DNA of 64,000 nt from Thozetella sp. PMI_491. Lineage: Eukaryota; Ascomycota; Sordariomycetes; Chaetosphaeriales; Chaetosphaeriaceae. Below the pieces are notes generated by a model. The model was given only the letters and a program-made list of their open reading frames with translations, was not told where the DNA came from and made no database searches. The translations under genes were made by a program, and so were the position numbers. Shown here one piece after another: positions 12,249 through 23,169 of the stretch. Each line of letters opens with the position of its first letter. Positions within the stretch are counted from its first letter, which is position 1. The stretch spans positions 310,001 to 374,000 of the forward strand of contig MU270066.1 of the NCBI GenBank assembly GCA_021432635.1, given 5' to 3'.

Positions 12249-12576
12249 GCGGCCGGAATACGACAGCGTGACTCCTGGACAGGAGAATATTTCCCAGAAG
12301 ATCGCATCCCAACTAACTGGACCGATCGCCGTTCTCTTTCCTCAAATATTCGCGGGAGACGACCTTCTCTTCCACGGATACGCCTTGTTTCCTTCGCAAC
12401 CTGCCGTTATTGCCGCAATGCAAGAGCGTGGTAGTCACTCGACTGCAGCTGTGGCACAAGGTCGAAGGACGAGCCAGAAGGTAAGAGGCCGGAAAGGAAG
12501 TAGCGCGGCCGGTGACGAATCACAGCTGGGGATCTCTAGTGATCTGTCGTACTCTGAGCAAGTAGTTTCACAGTGA
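12223..12576 (+). other. overlapping +1 frame, possible displaced C-terminus
   Basis: Frame of 117 codons with an acidic start (SEEEEDRRPEY) and a basic Ser/Gly-rich tail ending at TGA 12576. It overlaps the last 26 bases of the coiled-coil gene in the +1 frame. The composition looks like the disordered tail of a fungal nuclear protein rather than random sequence. It is either a separate short gene or the original end of the upstream gene; no GT-AG pair joining the two was obvious. Confidence 0.3.
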
Positions 12577-12890
12577 GGGAGTGCTAGATGTTAGTTGAAG
12601 AGGCACACTGTGGAACGAGCGCAGGGCGTTATCCGAATTCGAATATCAAGCCTATCACCGAAGTTCCAGATTCGTCTACAGGGTACTGCCCATCCTGTCT
12701 TACTTGACACCAGACGACCTCGTGCTGAGAGCAGTTAGTCACAAGATATGATCGCAGACCTGCTGTGTTGATGTCTAGATTGCACCTTTTTGCATCCCAT
12801 GACCATAAGAAGGAAGTTCAGATGTAGCCTCAAGGTCGATTAGCACATAGTACTGTAAGTTACAAGTTAGAACACCCTTGGGGAAGCGCA

Positions 12891-12917
12891 GGGTACCTAG
12901 GGTAGGTACCTAGGTAG
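12891..12917. repeat. repeated palindromic GGTACCTAGG motif
   Basis: The motif ggtacctagg occurs at 12891-12900 and again, slightly offset, at 12905-12914, so two near-palindromes sit almost back to back. Similar tacctagg blocks occur near 15682-15692. Such elements are common in Sordariomycete intergenic DNA; a regulatory role is not shown. Confidence 0.5.
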
Positions 12918-13370
12918 ACATGCATGCAAAACACATCGAGCTGCATAGGTGCAGAAATGATAGGCTGAGAAAATTGGCCTTCTGCGGGCTGAGTTCGGCG
13001 GCAAAGGAGCTAATGCACTTTTAGTTCCAGGTCGCCACCTCCCGACGGACGGGAGTGGCATTCCAACGTCTGCATGACTGAGAATTCTATTTACCACCAA
13101 AGTCAAGTCATGATGTCGTCTGTCTTCAAACACGAAAGAATTAGTCCTGAGGAGAGTTGGTTGCTATCTTTCCCCAGAGCCATAGCTAGTCAACATTCCG
13201 ATAGAGTGCTAAATGGCGTACGAATATTGTCTCCAGAAGACAAGATATATCTTCGTAGCACAGAAACTCGATAATATCGGGATAAATACTCTCCTTCAAC
13301 TGCAGAACCACGCTATCGTGAGTTCTATAAGAATTCTAGATCAACCTCCTTTGGTCCCTTCGAGATTCTA

Positions 13371-13577
13371 GAGTGATACGCTAGACGGTTGGCGGGATGG
13401 CTTCTACGCAAGACTCCTTGAAAATAAACTTGAGGCTCGAGTGTATGACTTTGAAGGAGTTCTACGCGAACTAAAACGGTATCTGGAGAGAAATTTCGAG
13501 GCGTTGAGAATCCTCGCAAAGGACTATCCTGACAGCAAGCTGCAACAGGAGAGCAGTAGTGGTGTATTCAGTTGATG
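13371..13577 (+). other. possible orphan or terminal exon
   Basis: Starting after an acceptor-like tctag at 13366-13370, an open frame of about 68 codons runs to TGA near 13577. It encodes charged helical sequence (DGWRDGFYARLLENKL, then LRELKRYLERNFEALRIL). The amino-acid texture is unlike random frames, but no initiator exon is convincing. It may be the last exon of an unrecognised gene or a decayed remnant. Confidence 0.25.
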
Positions 13578-14295
13578 ATAACACCCCTTCGGTAAAATTT
13601 AGAGCTGACATCTGCAACCTTCCCTGGATCACCATCCTACCACCAAATCTTTAGAGAGCGAAGTTGTATCAAAACGCAACTTGGGGATGCTCGTAGAACC
13701 CGACAGTAGAACAAATGTCTGGAGTCGCTATACAAGGACTGTGAAAATTCGGTGCTCATTTGTTTCCTAGTTATTCCAAATGATCGACTTTAACCTGCCA
13801 TCTGCCTCCATAGTTCGCCCCCAGGGGCAATCCATGCAGCCGATTATATCTTAATGACATCTCAGCCATCTTGGCTTGCAGCCAACCCACTCCAAAATTA
13901 CTAGCACCAGAACCAACCCCCATAGCCGGAAGACATACTTCATAAGAAAGAAACTCAGGAGTAATTCAAAGACAACAGGATCAGCACTGATAGAGGGGGC
14001 AGTACGTTGAAGTACACCAACCCTCCCTCCATTCCCTTCCCGAGAACCTCCAGATCATCCAAAGAAACCTAAGATGTGTTGGACCGACGGTCTGAATACC
14101 GTACGTTCCCTCATGTGCACACTCCATCGGGCCCACTATCCATCCGATCTCCCATAGGCGTTGCGTTGAACAAGCCTCTAGCACCAAAGTGTCTAGTCTC
14201 TGTACGAACAAACAGCCCTGGTCCTCTGAGGTGTGCAAATGCACTACGGCCCCCCGCGATAGCTCAAATCTTCATTCCTACCCTAGATCGTGCAA

Positions 14296-15107
14296 TCACT
14301 TGCTCCTCCGAGGTCTCCCCCGAGCACGCCTCTCACAGGCATCAACATGAGCAATGAAGTCATCTCCACTCCGAGGCTCCTGGATTGCGACTTGGTGGCC
14401 ACATGCGCAGACATAGGGGAGAAAATGTATAGCGCACTGCATTTTGCGGAAATGAGACCTGAATAGATCCTTGCGACCCCATGACCGTCCACACCGGCAA
14501 CTAAACTGCCGGGGAGAATGGGCAGGGGACGTCTTTAAGTGCCTTAACAAGGAGCGGGGGTCTGAGATGGTTGGGCAAGTCGCCATGCCACAGCTGTTTG
14601 GCGTTTCTGGGTGACCTTGTGTCAGGTGGCTCCTAGATGTGAGGAATTGGGGGTCAGTTGAAATCTACCAGCGATAGAGTGAGACAAGAGAGCGCTAACA
14701 TACAGAAGTGCCGCCGAGTCCTCGAAAGAATGTTGGCAGAGTCCACATATTTTAACATTGGCCGCGTTTGACGGCTGTGGCGGTGGGCCGGTCGACAAGG
14801 CCGTCATGGAGAGTGACGTCGCTAGCTCGGTTGTTCTGCTAGAGTGACTCTGAGAAGAAAGTGAGAGAGTAGTGGGATCACAGACATAGAGAGGGGAGTA
14901 TGGAGAGCTACCACAACCGTCCTCAATACCTGGACCAATACCATCTGTGGTGGGGATAGGCGTATCGAACTTGAAAACTCCCACGCCCAGATCCCGAACT
15001 TGATTGGGTATCCATCCACATGAATCCAGAGGAGACGATTGTTGGTAGTAACCACAACGAAGGAGCCAATTTACATCTTCGAGATGGCCGGTCACAACTT
15101 GTCCTAG
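14296..15107 (-). CDS. C2H2-type zinc-finger protein, 5' end not found
   Basis: Two exons are clear: one ending at 14704 and one at 14296-14632, separated by a 71-nt GTATGT/CTAG intron that restores a perfect first finger (CGLCQHSFEDSAALLSHLTQGH). Three further Cys/His units follow: C-x4-C with HLKTSPAH, C-x-C with HFRKMQC, and YVCACGH with AHVDAC. This is the pattern of degenerate multi-finger fungal C2H2 factors. The N-terminal part is Pro/Ser/Thr-rich and probably an activation region. The frame stays open upstream to about 15107 but has only a GTG and no ATG, so an upstream exon (acceptor CTCTAG at about 15108) is likely. It is probably nuclear and DNA-binding; targets are unknown. Confidence 0.7.
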
Positions 15108-16235
15108 AGGATGATCATTTTGATGCTCTGGGATGTTGTACGCGCCGAGATGCTCGGCGCTTCAACACAGAGTTTAACAAGCTGAAATTTGAACTGCCGC
15201 GCTATGTGTTATCCCTTTAGTGTTCCTCATGTGAAGAAAATAAGAGAGTGGCTCTAACGATGGCTTTTTGGGAGCTTACTAGCCTTGGTGCTTGACTGGT
15301 AGAGAGGTAGCAGATGGATAAGACCGACGCTTCGCCAAACCAGGTCGCTCTAAGGTCCACGAAGGCACACCGAGGAAGGTGTGCCCCGTGATGGCGCAGT
15401 TAGGAAGGAAGACGGAAGGAGTTTCGGTCAGGGGATGGACTGATTCATATCAAGTAGTGCTTCAGCCTCGGTGGATCTGCGATCGTCTAGCAGTGTTAGC
15501 TCGCGGTTTGGATGGCCAGGCGCCGGCCAATTTTTCTATTGGCTACAGCCCTCAGCCTGGTCTATCCGGGCTTTGTCACTTCGTAAGAGAAGCATGAAAA
15601 TTACGGTACAGAATATACTGTCTCTTTGCAGGGCGCTGAATGTCCTGATTGATTGAGTGGCGTAATTGTTTCGGTAACCACCTACCTAGGCACAGTACCT
15701 TGTCTACCTACGTGCTACACCTGGCCCGGAGAGACTTGAGCAGCAGATCTTTCACTCCTCCATTGGATTTCAATCTTAAGAGGAAACCAGGTAGTTTAGA
15801 CAATTCCTAATTCTTGCAAATTGCTTTGCGAATTGTAGTTGCTCTCGAGGGTATTGATGGCCTCCTCGTCATTGTCTACTACAAGTTGGCAGCAAGACCG
15901 AAACCCCGTATTAACGGGCTATGGAAACTAACAGCCTCGATACATCCTATCTCTAATTTGGGAAGCCTGTCTATCCCGTGCAGGCACGCACGTCATTCTT
16001 CCATCACATGGCGCATTCTTCAGAAAATAGTTGGCATATGTACGTCATTCTGTTACGACTACTAAATACGTACATGTGATTGTATCCTGAAAACTTTATC
16101 CGATAGCTTGGGAGCTTTCTGCGAGGCTAGTTTGCCCTTGGTGGTAAAATGTCTGACCATTCCGGGCCGCAAAGAGAACATATCTTGACATCCGTCATGA
16201 GAGATAGCTGGAAGCTACCAGAGGACCTGTTCCTC
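15108..16235. other. intergenic, 1.1 kb
   Basis: The upstream exon of the C2H2 gene should lie at the left of this stretch but was not identified. No other coding sequence, RNA gene or clear repeat was seen apart from tacctaggc-type motifs near 15682. Confidence 0.4.
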
Positions 16236-17350
16236 TTAAAGCCCGAAGAACGCCATATCCATGGACTCGTGGATAGGCACGGTGTGGCCGACGCCCTGGG
16301 CGCTGTATCCAACGAGCTGCGCCGTGGTGGCAGTACCATCGCCGTAGATGGTCTGGGTGTACCCGCTCTGGGGTGTGTTGGCAGTGTTCTTGGAACTGGT
16401 GAGCCCCATCACGTTCGACCACTCCTTCAACGTCTCTTGGTCTACCCGCGGGGGTTAGTATTTCTTTATGCAACCTAGGGAGCACGAGACTTACAGTTGG
16501 GGTAATGGAGCGTGTTGTCAGATGTTCCGTGCCAGCTACATCGAATGTCAGTCATCCAGCGGCTTTTCATGGCAGCCAAACTTGGAGAAATTCTTACATC
16601 TGCATCCTAGGCCGGGGACCAGTGTAGCCAGGGTAGTACGATCGGACAAGGTCACCCCACTGCTCGGCAGTCTTGGTGAGCTGGCCGTTCGCGCAGGCGT
16701 TGGCCCATCCTGGGGGGTCCTGAGTGGCAGTAGATCCCGAGACGAAGAAGCACCCGTCCGGCACGCCAGAGTAGACCGATCCGGCCTTGAACACATCGGG
16801 GTAGGCGCCGACGAGCACGTTCGTCATCATTGCGCCAGAACTAGTTCCAGTGACGAAGGTCTTGTTGAGATCACCGCCCCACTTCTCGGCCGCATACTTC
16901 ACCATGTTGATAATGGTCTGGCTATCGCCACCACCATTGTGGGTCAGCGCTACAAAGTGGTACCGTGTTAGCAAGCTTTTTCTCAGAAGACCCCTCGGCC
17001 GTCGCCTACGAGCCGTCACAGGGAGTCATTTCGGGGGGTTCCAACATACTGGCCGTAGAAGCAACATCGAAGCAGCCACCGCTCGAGCGCGAGTTCGGGT
17101 AGATGATGATGAAGCCCTTTGAATCCGCCAGGGGCTGGTACTTGGACTCGGTAGAGTACTGTTGCGCGGATCCCTGGCAGTGGTGTACGGCCACGAGGAT
17201 GGGTGCCGGAGTCGCGAGCTTCTTCGGGACGTAGACATACATGCCCAGCTTCGTGGGGCCGGCGCTGAAGTCATTGACCTTGGTGATGCCCTGGGCGCTG
17301 GCCATCACGGCGAGGCCGGCAAAGGCCGCGAGAGTGGATAGGAGCTGCAT
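16236..17350 (-). CDS. axeA: acetylxylan esterase, CE1 family
   Basis: Secreted serine esterase that removes acetyl groups from xylan. Four exons, 17050-17350, 16598-16949, 16495-16535 and 16236-16441, total 900 nt, 299 residues, in frame at every junction. The start ATG at 17350 opens a signal peptide (MQLLSTLAAFAGLAVM). Family signatures are GMYVYVP, AVHHCQGS, GFIIIYPNS, SGGCFDVAS, THNGGGDS, the nucleophile elbow GTSSGAMM (catalytic Ser), HGTSDNTL (catalytic Asp region), GVGHTVPIH (catalytic His) and the usual FFGL end. There is no CBM1 or linker, as in the Aspergillus-type enzyme. Exon 3 is only 41 nt. A TATA box lies at 17471-17480. Confidence 0.95.
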
Positions 17351-17470
17351 GTTGCCGAGGTATCCACTGATGAATGCCAAGAAATTTGCGAGGCCGGGTT
17401 CGTGACGACGATAGGGTGTGTGAAGTAGCCTCCGCGCAGAGTCGTCTGCAGGGCGGGCAGGCGGCTCCTG

Positions 17471-17480
17471 GTATATATAC
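17471..17480 (-). promoter_or_regulatory. TATA box of the CE1 esterase gene
   Basis: The self-complementary sequence gtatatatac lies about 120 bases before the start codon of the CE1 gene, a usual distance for a fungal core promoter. Confidence 0.5.
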
Positions 17481-18520
17481 GGCACCGCAGGAAAGCATCT
17501 CCGGTCGGCATACCGCCGCTTGATTCGCGTTTTCTCGAGTGCTCTCGCTGCCTCTGTTCCATTTTCCCGGATTTATTCTCTCAGTTATCACTTCTTGGCG
17601 GCTAATTTAGCACTCGGTAATCCGGATCCCAGCTCGTCGTGGATGCGGAGGCCTAAGTCGCTCAATTAAGCTTTCCCTCCGGGGAAATCTGGGGCTTGAA
17701 GGGCCTCGAATGAAAAATTGCGGACGAGCCCAGGGCCGCCGACAATAAAGGGTAATTGCCCATATTAGCCGGAGGTGCAGTATGGGGCCCCGTACCTTGG
17801 CGATTCCGCGTAAGCCACCCCTTCCGGCCCGGCCCCAGAGCAATCTGCAACATCAGATAGCATCGTACCTGACCTGAGAGCTAAGAGAGACAGGCTGGTT
17901 TGGGTAAGGCATCGAGGCCTTGGGGGGTGCGGAGAAGGTTATGTGGGGAGGCTATCGTAGGTCGACGCCGGCCTGAGATGATTCTGCAGGAGAAGTGTCA
18001 CGTTCCATAGCATAATGGAGCCTATCAAATCAAACTTACTCCGTTAAATTTCCCAAAGAGTATGTTCTCCGCTCTTCCGCCCCTATAACAGCGGTTAACA
18101 TCACAGAGGGGTGGACAAGGCACAGATCCGCTTAACCGTTCACCTAGCTGGGACCGGACGGGAAATTTCAGGTGCACAGAACCTGGCACAGCGTATATTT
18201 CCTTGCACAAAACCCTGGACAAGTGATTATGATGACTAAAAGGCATTTTTATACATCCTGCCGTGCCCATGCCGAATTGAGCCTCCCGCGATATTCCTGG
18301 CCCGAACATGATCAGGCCGACCCTCATCGAAGTCAGACTTCATGGTGCACTATGTTTAAGATGATACTAATTAAACTAAATATTAAGATAAAAAAATCCC
18401 AATCCTTCTCTGCTGCCTCTCATCTACTGTATAAGGTAGCTCATATCTTATGCCGAGAGGGGTTTGTTGTAGCTCGTGTGTATTTGCCACTGTTGCCATC
18501 TCCGGCTTGTGGGCCTTGTA
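17481..18520. other. intergenic, 1.0 kb
   Basis: Upstream of the CE1 gene and downstream of the surface-protein gene. GC-rich near 17600-17850, AT-rich at 18350-18400. No gene-like frame was found. Confidence 0.4.
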
Positions 18521-19652
18521 TCATGTAGCCCACGCAGCATTTTGGTCGTAAGGCATTTGATGCATGGTTGGAGCCGGCTGGACGGGCTGTGGCTGCAGTG
18601 ATCTGAGTTTCGTCTTTCGTAGCCGAAGGAACAAATATATCGCTGCAACAATGGCAATGGCGGCAATGCCTACGCTGACGCCGATACCCGCCTGGGCCCC
18701 AACGGATAGACCACCGCCATTCTCGGAGCCTGAAGACCAACCTGCCCCGACCAGCAAACCTATGCTTACCGGGGAGTCTGTGTTGACCGAGGAATCTATG
18801 CCCGCTGGGGAATCTGTGTCAGCCGGCGGAGGTGCGAGATTGGTAGAAGGGCTATTTTCGCCACTGCTGTCCGTCGGGGAATACGGTATGAGTGGAAGAA
18901 GAGTGATCAATAGTTTTGCTGCTGCTTGTGGTAGAGGAGGCCGACTTGGGGGACACAACCACATACCCCGTTGAAACCGAAGGCGTTGACACCGCAAGGC
19001 TCGCTGTTTCCCACCAGTCCACCGCCGCCTTATCCGTAGACTGCCACATGATTCGGAGCCCATCGACATTTACATAGAGCGTCGTGGTTGTCTGGATAGT
19101 GATCAAGCTGCCCGCGGGATCGCTAGTAACCCACACATTGGAGATTGTCTCGCCTGGCTTAACCACAAATTCGCAGTCCGAAGTCCAGCGCCAAAACGTG
19201 TGGTAGCCATATGGCCTCGGCGTGTATCCTCTGCGTACCCGGCCCAAATGCGACAATTAGCCCACATGGTTATTTGCGACTGAACACACCCCTATGGGCG
19301 ATATCCTGGGACGAATGGCGTACGAGGGGCAGCAAATCCATGCGGTCGTTCCAGTACCCAATGCAAATTCGGAACTGCCCTCTATGACCTTAGGGAGGTC
19401 CGTTTCTAGAGACATTGCTGGCGCCTACCCGCTCGGGCAAATGCTAGGCGAGTAGTAGTTTCCCATAGTGTGGAGGTCAATGAATCGGGTGCCCGACGGG
19501 TAGCATTCTAGCTCGTCCTTCCAGAAAGCAGCGACAAAGAAGCCCCCGATACCATCGCCGATGTATGAAGTGGTGGAGAAGCACGTCGTCGGGCCGGAGA
19601 AGACGGTGGTGAGCGGCTCGAGATTCTTGTAGACATGGCGGTAGCGCGGCAT
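18521..19652 (-). CDS. membrane-anchored Cys- and Ser-rich surface protein, 5' model unresolved
   Basis: The 3' part is clear: an exon at 18967 to about 19250 joined to 18521-18866 by a 100-nt GTATGT/CAG intron in frame. The last exon carries a Ser/Thr/Pro stalk, then GIGVSVGIAAIAIVAAIYLFL (one transmembrane helix) and a basic start-of-tail (RLRKTK) with a Pro/Gln-rich cytosolic end. Upstream frames contain PLTTVF, CFSTT, FWKDELECYPSG, YYSPSICPSG and WICCPS, the disulfide pattern of a widespread fungal plasma-membrane protein family of unknown, possibly sensor-like, function. The junction after CPSG and the next one do not join in frame by any GT-AG pair I could find, and no signal peptide exon is seen. 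The 5' half may be decayed. Confidence 0.55.
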
Positions 19653-20208
19653 GCCAAGCAGAAATCCCAGTACTGAACGGTCCGTTTACATGCGGCGCCA
19701 CCACGGTGCGAATAAAAAGTTACGAAGGGCGACCCCGGTTTCTTTAAAGATTCGGAAGACTCTGCCATATGCTGTTTTGGCAGGAGAGGATGTCGGTAGG
19801 GATTAACGGCGGAAGTTTGTGCCGTATTACAACGCTGCGTTGCTCGTTGTGGGGGCCTCTAATATGGACTGACGAGAAAGTACAGAAAGTCTTGAGATAC
19901 AGTAAGTTGACGCCGAAGCTTCTCAATGATTGGTCTGTCTGGAGTTTGTGGTGATATTGCTCTGAACAATGTTACTGGTCCCCGCTCAAGTCGATAAGTC
20001 AGTTTAGCACCTACCAGCGAAGCGAATCAAGAGTACCAAGTAGAGTAAGGATATGTCTCAATATGGCAGCAATTGTTTACTTTTGTATCTCCAGCCCGAA
20101 AGCCCGAAACCGCACTCTACCTTGTCTTGTTATTTTGTGACCTCCCCATAAGCAGCCCTAGAAATATGCCCAAAGACCGTAGAGCATCCAGCGAGATGAT
20201 ATAGCAGT
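19653..20208. other. intergenic, about 0.55 kb
   Basis: Expected to hold the missing signal-peptide exon of the surface-protein gene; an ATG at 19768 (-) is out of frame with it. Nothing else recognised. Confidence 0.35.
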
Positions 20209-23169
20209 CTAATCAGCTGCGAGCGAAAGCATGCGGACGACTGCCTCCTCGGCGTCGTTAGCATCGGCAAAGTAGAGAGGAGTGACCCCATCCGCATCCT
20301 GGCAGCTTCGAGAAGCCCCGTGGTCTAGTAGAAGCTGGACTATCTTCCCGTTACCCGATGCCGCCGCCCAGTGCAGCGGTGTCTGTCCCGCCCTGTTCCG
20401 CGCATTAGGATCGCTCCCTGCGCTCAGAAGCAGCGCAACGACGTCTTCATGACCGGATGAGTCTCCGCCGCTCATCGAGAAGGGCTCATACTGAGACTCC
20501 CCCACTCGGTGTTCCTGCCCCAACCCATGTCGCACACTTGCTCGGTTTCCACTGCAAGCCGCCCAGTGCAGGGCCGTCCATCCGCTGTTTGATCGCAAGT
20601 GCACGTCAACGCGTTCATCAAGCAAGAGCTGCTCGACTACCGCCCGGTGACCACGGCTCGCGGCCCAGTCGAGAGCTGTCCTGCCATCATTTGATGGTTG
20701 CGCTGGGCTAGCACCGTGTGATATCAATTGTACGATGGCGTCGAAGTGACCGAATTTTGCTGCCCAGTGAATGGGAAGCTTTCCCGTCGCTGACCTAGCA
20801 TTAGCGTCCGCACCGGCCTGACCCAAGCTTGCTATCACATCTGTAAAGCCCCCTCTTGATGCCCAGTGCATTGCGGTTCTGCCCAAGAGGTCTGTGCCAG
20901 TGACTTGGTGGCCGCTTCTGAGCAGCAATTCGACAGCCTCCAGAACGCCACATCGAGCCGCCAGCTGCACCGCAAGATTAGTGCTCGGATACATGTTGCC
21001 TAGGTGTTTCTCCGAGGTATCCGACTCGTCAAGTAGCAGTGAAGCTATCTGCACTGCCGGGAGATTTTCAAGGAAAGTGAGTAAAGTGCTCGCAACTTCC
21101 TTGTCGTATGCCTCCTTCGTATGGGCGCCCCAGTGCTGGGCAGCATACCGGATGAAGGGCTCTTTCGATACCCAAAGCCTGACATCGTCCCAAGTCATCG
21201 CTCTATCCTCTTCTGATATGATATGGCTTAAACATGTTAGACAAGCCTTCGTTATATCGTCGCGCGAGCTTGGAAACCAAGTTTCTGCCACTGTGTTAAA
21301 GTATTCGTAAACGGATTGGTGGGGGTATCGAAAAGTGTTCTTGTCGGCTTGCAATACCACCAGGCCAGCGCATACATCTGTCACAACCCTCGAGGCTACT
21401 ACGTCCTTGTATGACGATGGCGGCTCATTCAAACTGTACCCAAGCGCATGTACCAGCTCGCTGGTTGACATCTGGCGTTTAGAGTGATATATCCACGAGA
21501 GAGCCGACATGGCCAAGGTCCTTCTCTCCTGTGATTCTTCCGTGATCCGCTGCATAGACTTGTCATATGCGCTATACAATTCTCTAGGCAGCGAGTCAAG
21601 AGCCCGTCGGATCTGCGATGCCCGTAAGAGTTGAGTGAGATGTGTACACTGCAGCATCGCCAAGAGGATCCTGTAGTTGTCAGCAACGGCCAGGGTGTCA
21701 GGATCCAGGTGCTATACATTCCCCCAGCTTGTTTGGCGACCTTCTCAACTGCTTCTTTCCTCAAGTCTCCAGTTATGAGTTCCGAGAGTTCTTCATTGGA
21801 AGCAATCGTATGCTCTGCAAACAATTTGATATCCGAATCGCAACCGGTGATCTCCAGATAATCACATTGCGCAAAGGATCGGTCAAGATCAGCCAGATGC
21901 GGCCGGCATGAGATAAGAACCTTGGCAGAAACATCAGTAAACCCTTTTAGCAGCGATAGAATTTGTCTCCGTTGTAGCCTCGAGCCGTACTCGTCGAGAC
22001 CATCGATAATTATGTGGATCTTCTTCTTTTCTTGGCAGAGACGTCGGATCAACGTTGTTAGATCGTCCAGTTTTGGTGTGTCTAGGCCATTGCCGAGAGC
22101 TGTGTAGAGCTCCTCAACCGAGGCAGGCACGTACGGGTCAGCTTCCACCAGCTGCCGCAGAATGGCCCCGGCCACCGCTGTTGGATCGTTTTCGTGAGGT
22201 ACGCTATAGTCGCAATAGAAATAGGCGACATGATAGGGTTTACGAAGGTAGTTGACGACAAGCGACCTAGGTGGCATTAATGTCTGTATATCGCGCCCAA
22301 GAAGAACGGACGTACATTAACTGGGTCTTTCCAACTCCAGCTAGTGATAGCGGGTTAGTCAGAAGTAGATGAATAGATATCAAGGTACATACGATTTCCT
22401 TGGCAGTATAGGACTTGTGTTTCGCCTTGCAGCCATTTTCTAAACTCAGGGGCTTGGAATATCCACTTCCCTGTCTCGGGATGATGGGTGGCCGTGAGTT
22501 CCTTATGCTTCTGTCTCCATGTGTCGTTGCCTAGCCATTTGATAATCGCCACTCGTCGCTCTTCTAAACGAGTTGTAGTCAGTCAGCATCCAAGTCAAGA
22601 AAGTATGTTCTCAAGTACTTACCTCTCGCCGCCGACTCGCTTATGTGCCGGAGTTCTCGGACCTCTCGCAATGTGGCGAGTTGGAGGTGTCTAAAGGGTC
22701 AGCACACTGTAAATAATGTAAATAACAAAACTTGTAATTCGTACATGCCGCTTGTTGACAAAGTCGCTTGTATCCGGTCTCTGCATTGCCTGAGAGTCTG
22801 CGCCCACCGAAGAGTCTCGTCTTCGCGGAAGGGCCATACCACAGCCTTCACAATCACAGATGCCTGTCTTTGTTGCACTTCCTGGAGCCTGTCGCCAAGG
22901 CGTGTCATATCTGCGAAGAGATGTTCCAGATCTTTCACCAAGAGCTGGACTGCCGTGTCTTCAAAAGACGCATGTTCGGAATGCAAGAGCAAAGCATCTT
23001 GCATATCCCCAAGGAGCCTTTTCAGTGTCACCAGCTCCTCCAGATAACCTCTCACCTCTCTGGGAAGATTAGACAAGCTCGAGACCTGTTTTTGTGTGGC
23101 CTGAGTGATTTGAATCATAAGGCTAAGGAGGCCAGAGACCGTGGACGCAATGTTCATCACATCGTCCAT
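20209..23169 (-). CDS. NLR-like STAND protein: fungal N-terminal domain, NACHT, ankyrin repeats
   Basis: Six exons, 22745-23169, 22623-22690, 22393-22563, 22316-22340, 21718-22266 and 20209-21670, total 2700 nt, 899 residues, exactly in frame. The start is ATG 23169; the open frame above it begins with GTG. Residues 1-140 form a helical N-terminal domain resembling the HeLo-like/STAND leader of fungal NLRs (ASTVSGLLSLMIQI, LPREVRGYLEELVTLKRLL). The NACHT has Walker A PGVGKTQ at about 222-228 and Walker B HIIIDGLDEYG at about 314-324, then a sensor-type helical region and WIYHSKRQMSTSELVHALG. Ankyrin repeats fill about 644-899, with typical GRTALDWAASRGH and GQTPLHWAAASGN units and one interrupted repeat near 788-820. 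Likely an intracellular non-self or heterokaryon-incompatibility type receptor: ligand sensing by ankyrins, ATP-driven oligomerisation by NACHT, output by the N-terminus. This is inferred from the family. Confidence 0.92.

Larger units (their letters stand above)
12577..14295. other. intergenic, 1.7 kb
   Basis: Holds a short palindromic repeat cluster at 12891-12917 and a possible orphan exon at 13371-13577, both listed separately. An ATG-started 66-codon frame (13074-13274, +) resembles no family. Nothing else was seen. Confidence 0.4.

Noticed and set aside
14822..15055. 77-codon minus-strand frame overlapping the C2H2 gene
   Set aside because: It is a shadow of the Pro/Ser-rich N-terminal frame that leads into the zinc fingers.
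21429..21720. A frameshift in the NACHT-ankyrin gene at GGMY
   Set aside because: A 47-nt intron (21671-21717, GTATAG to CTACAG, with a GCTGAC branch-like site) joins both frames and gives a total length divisible by three.
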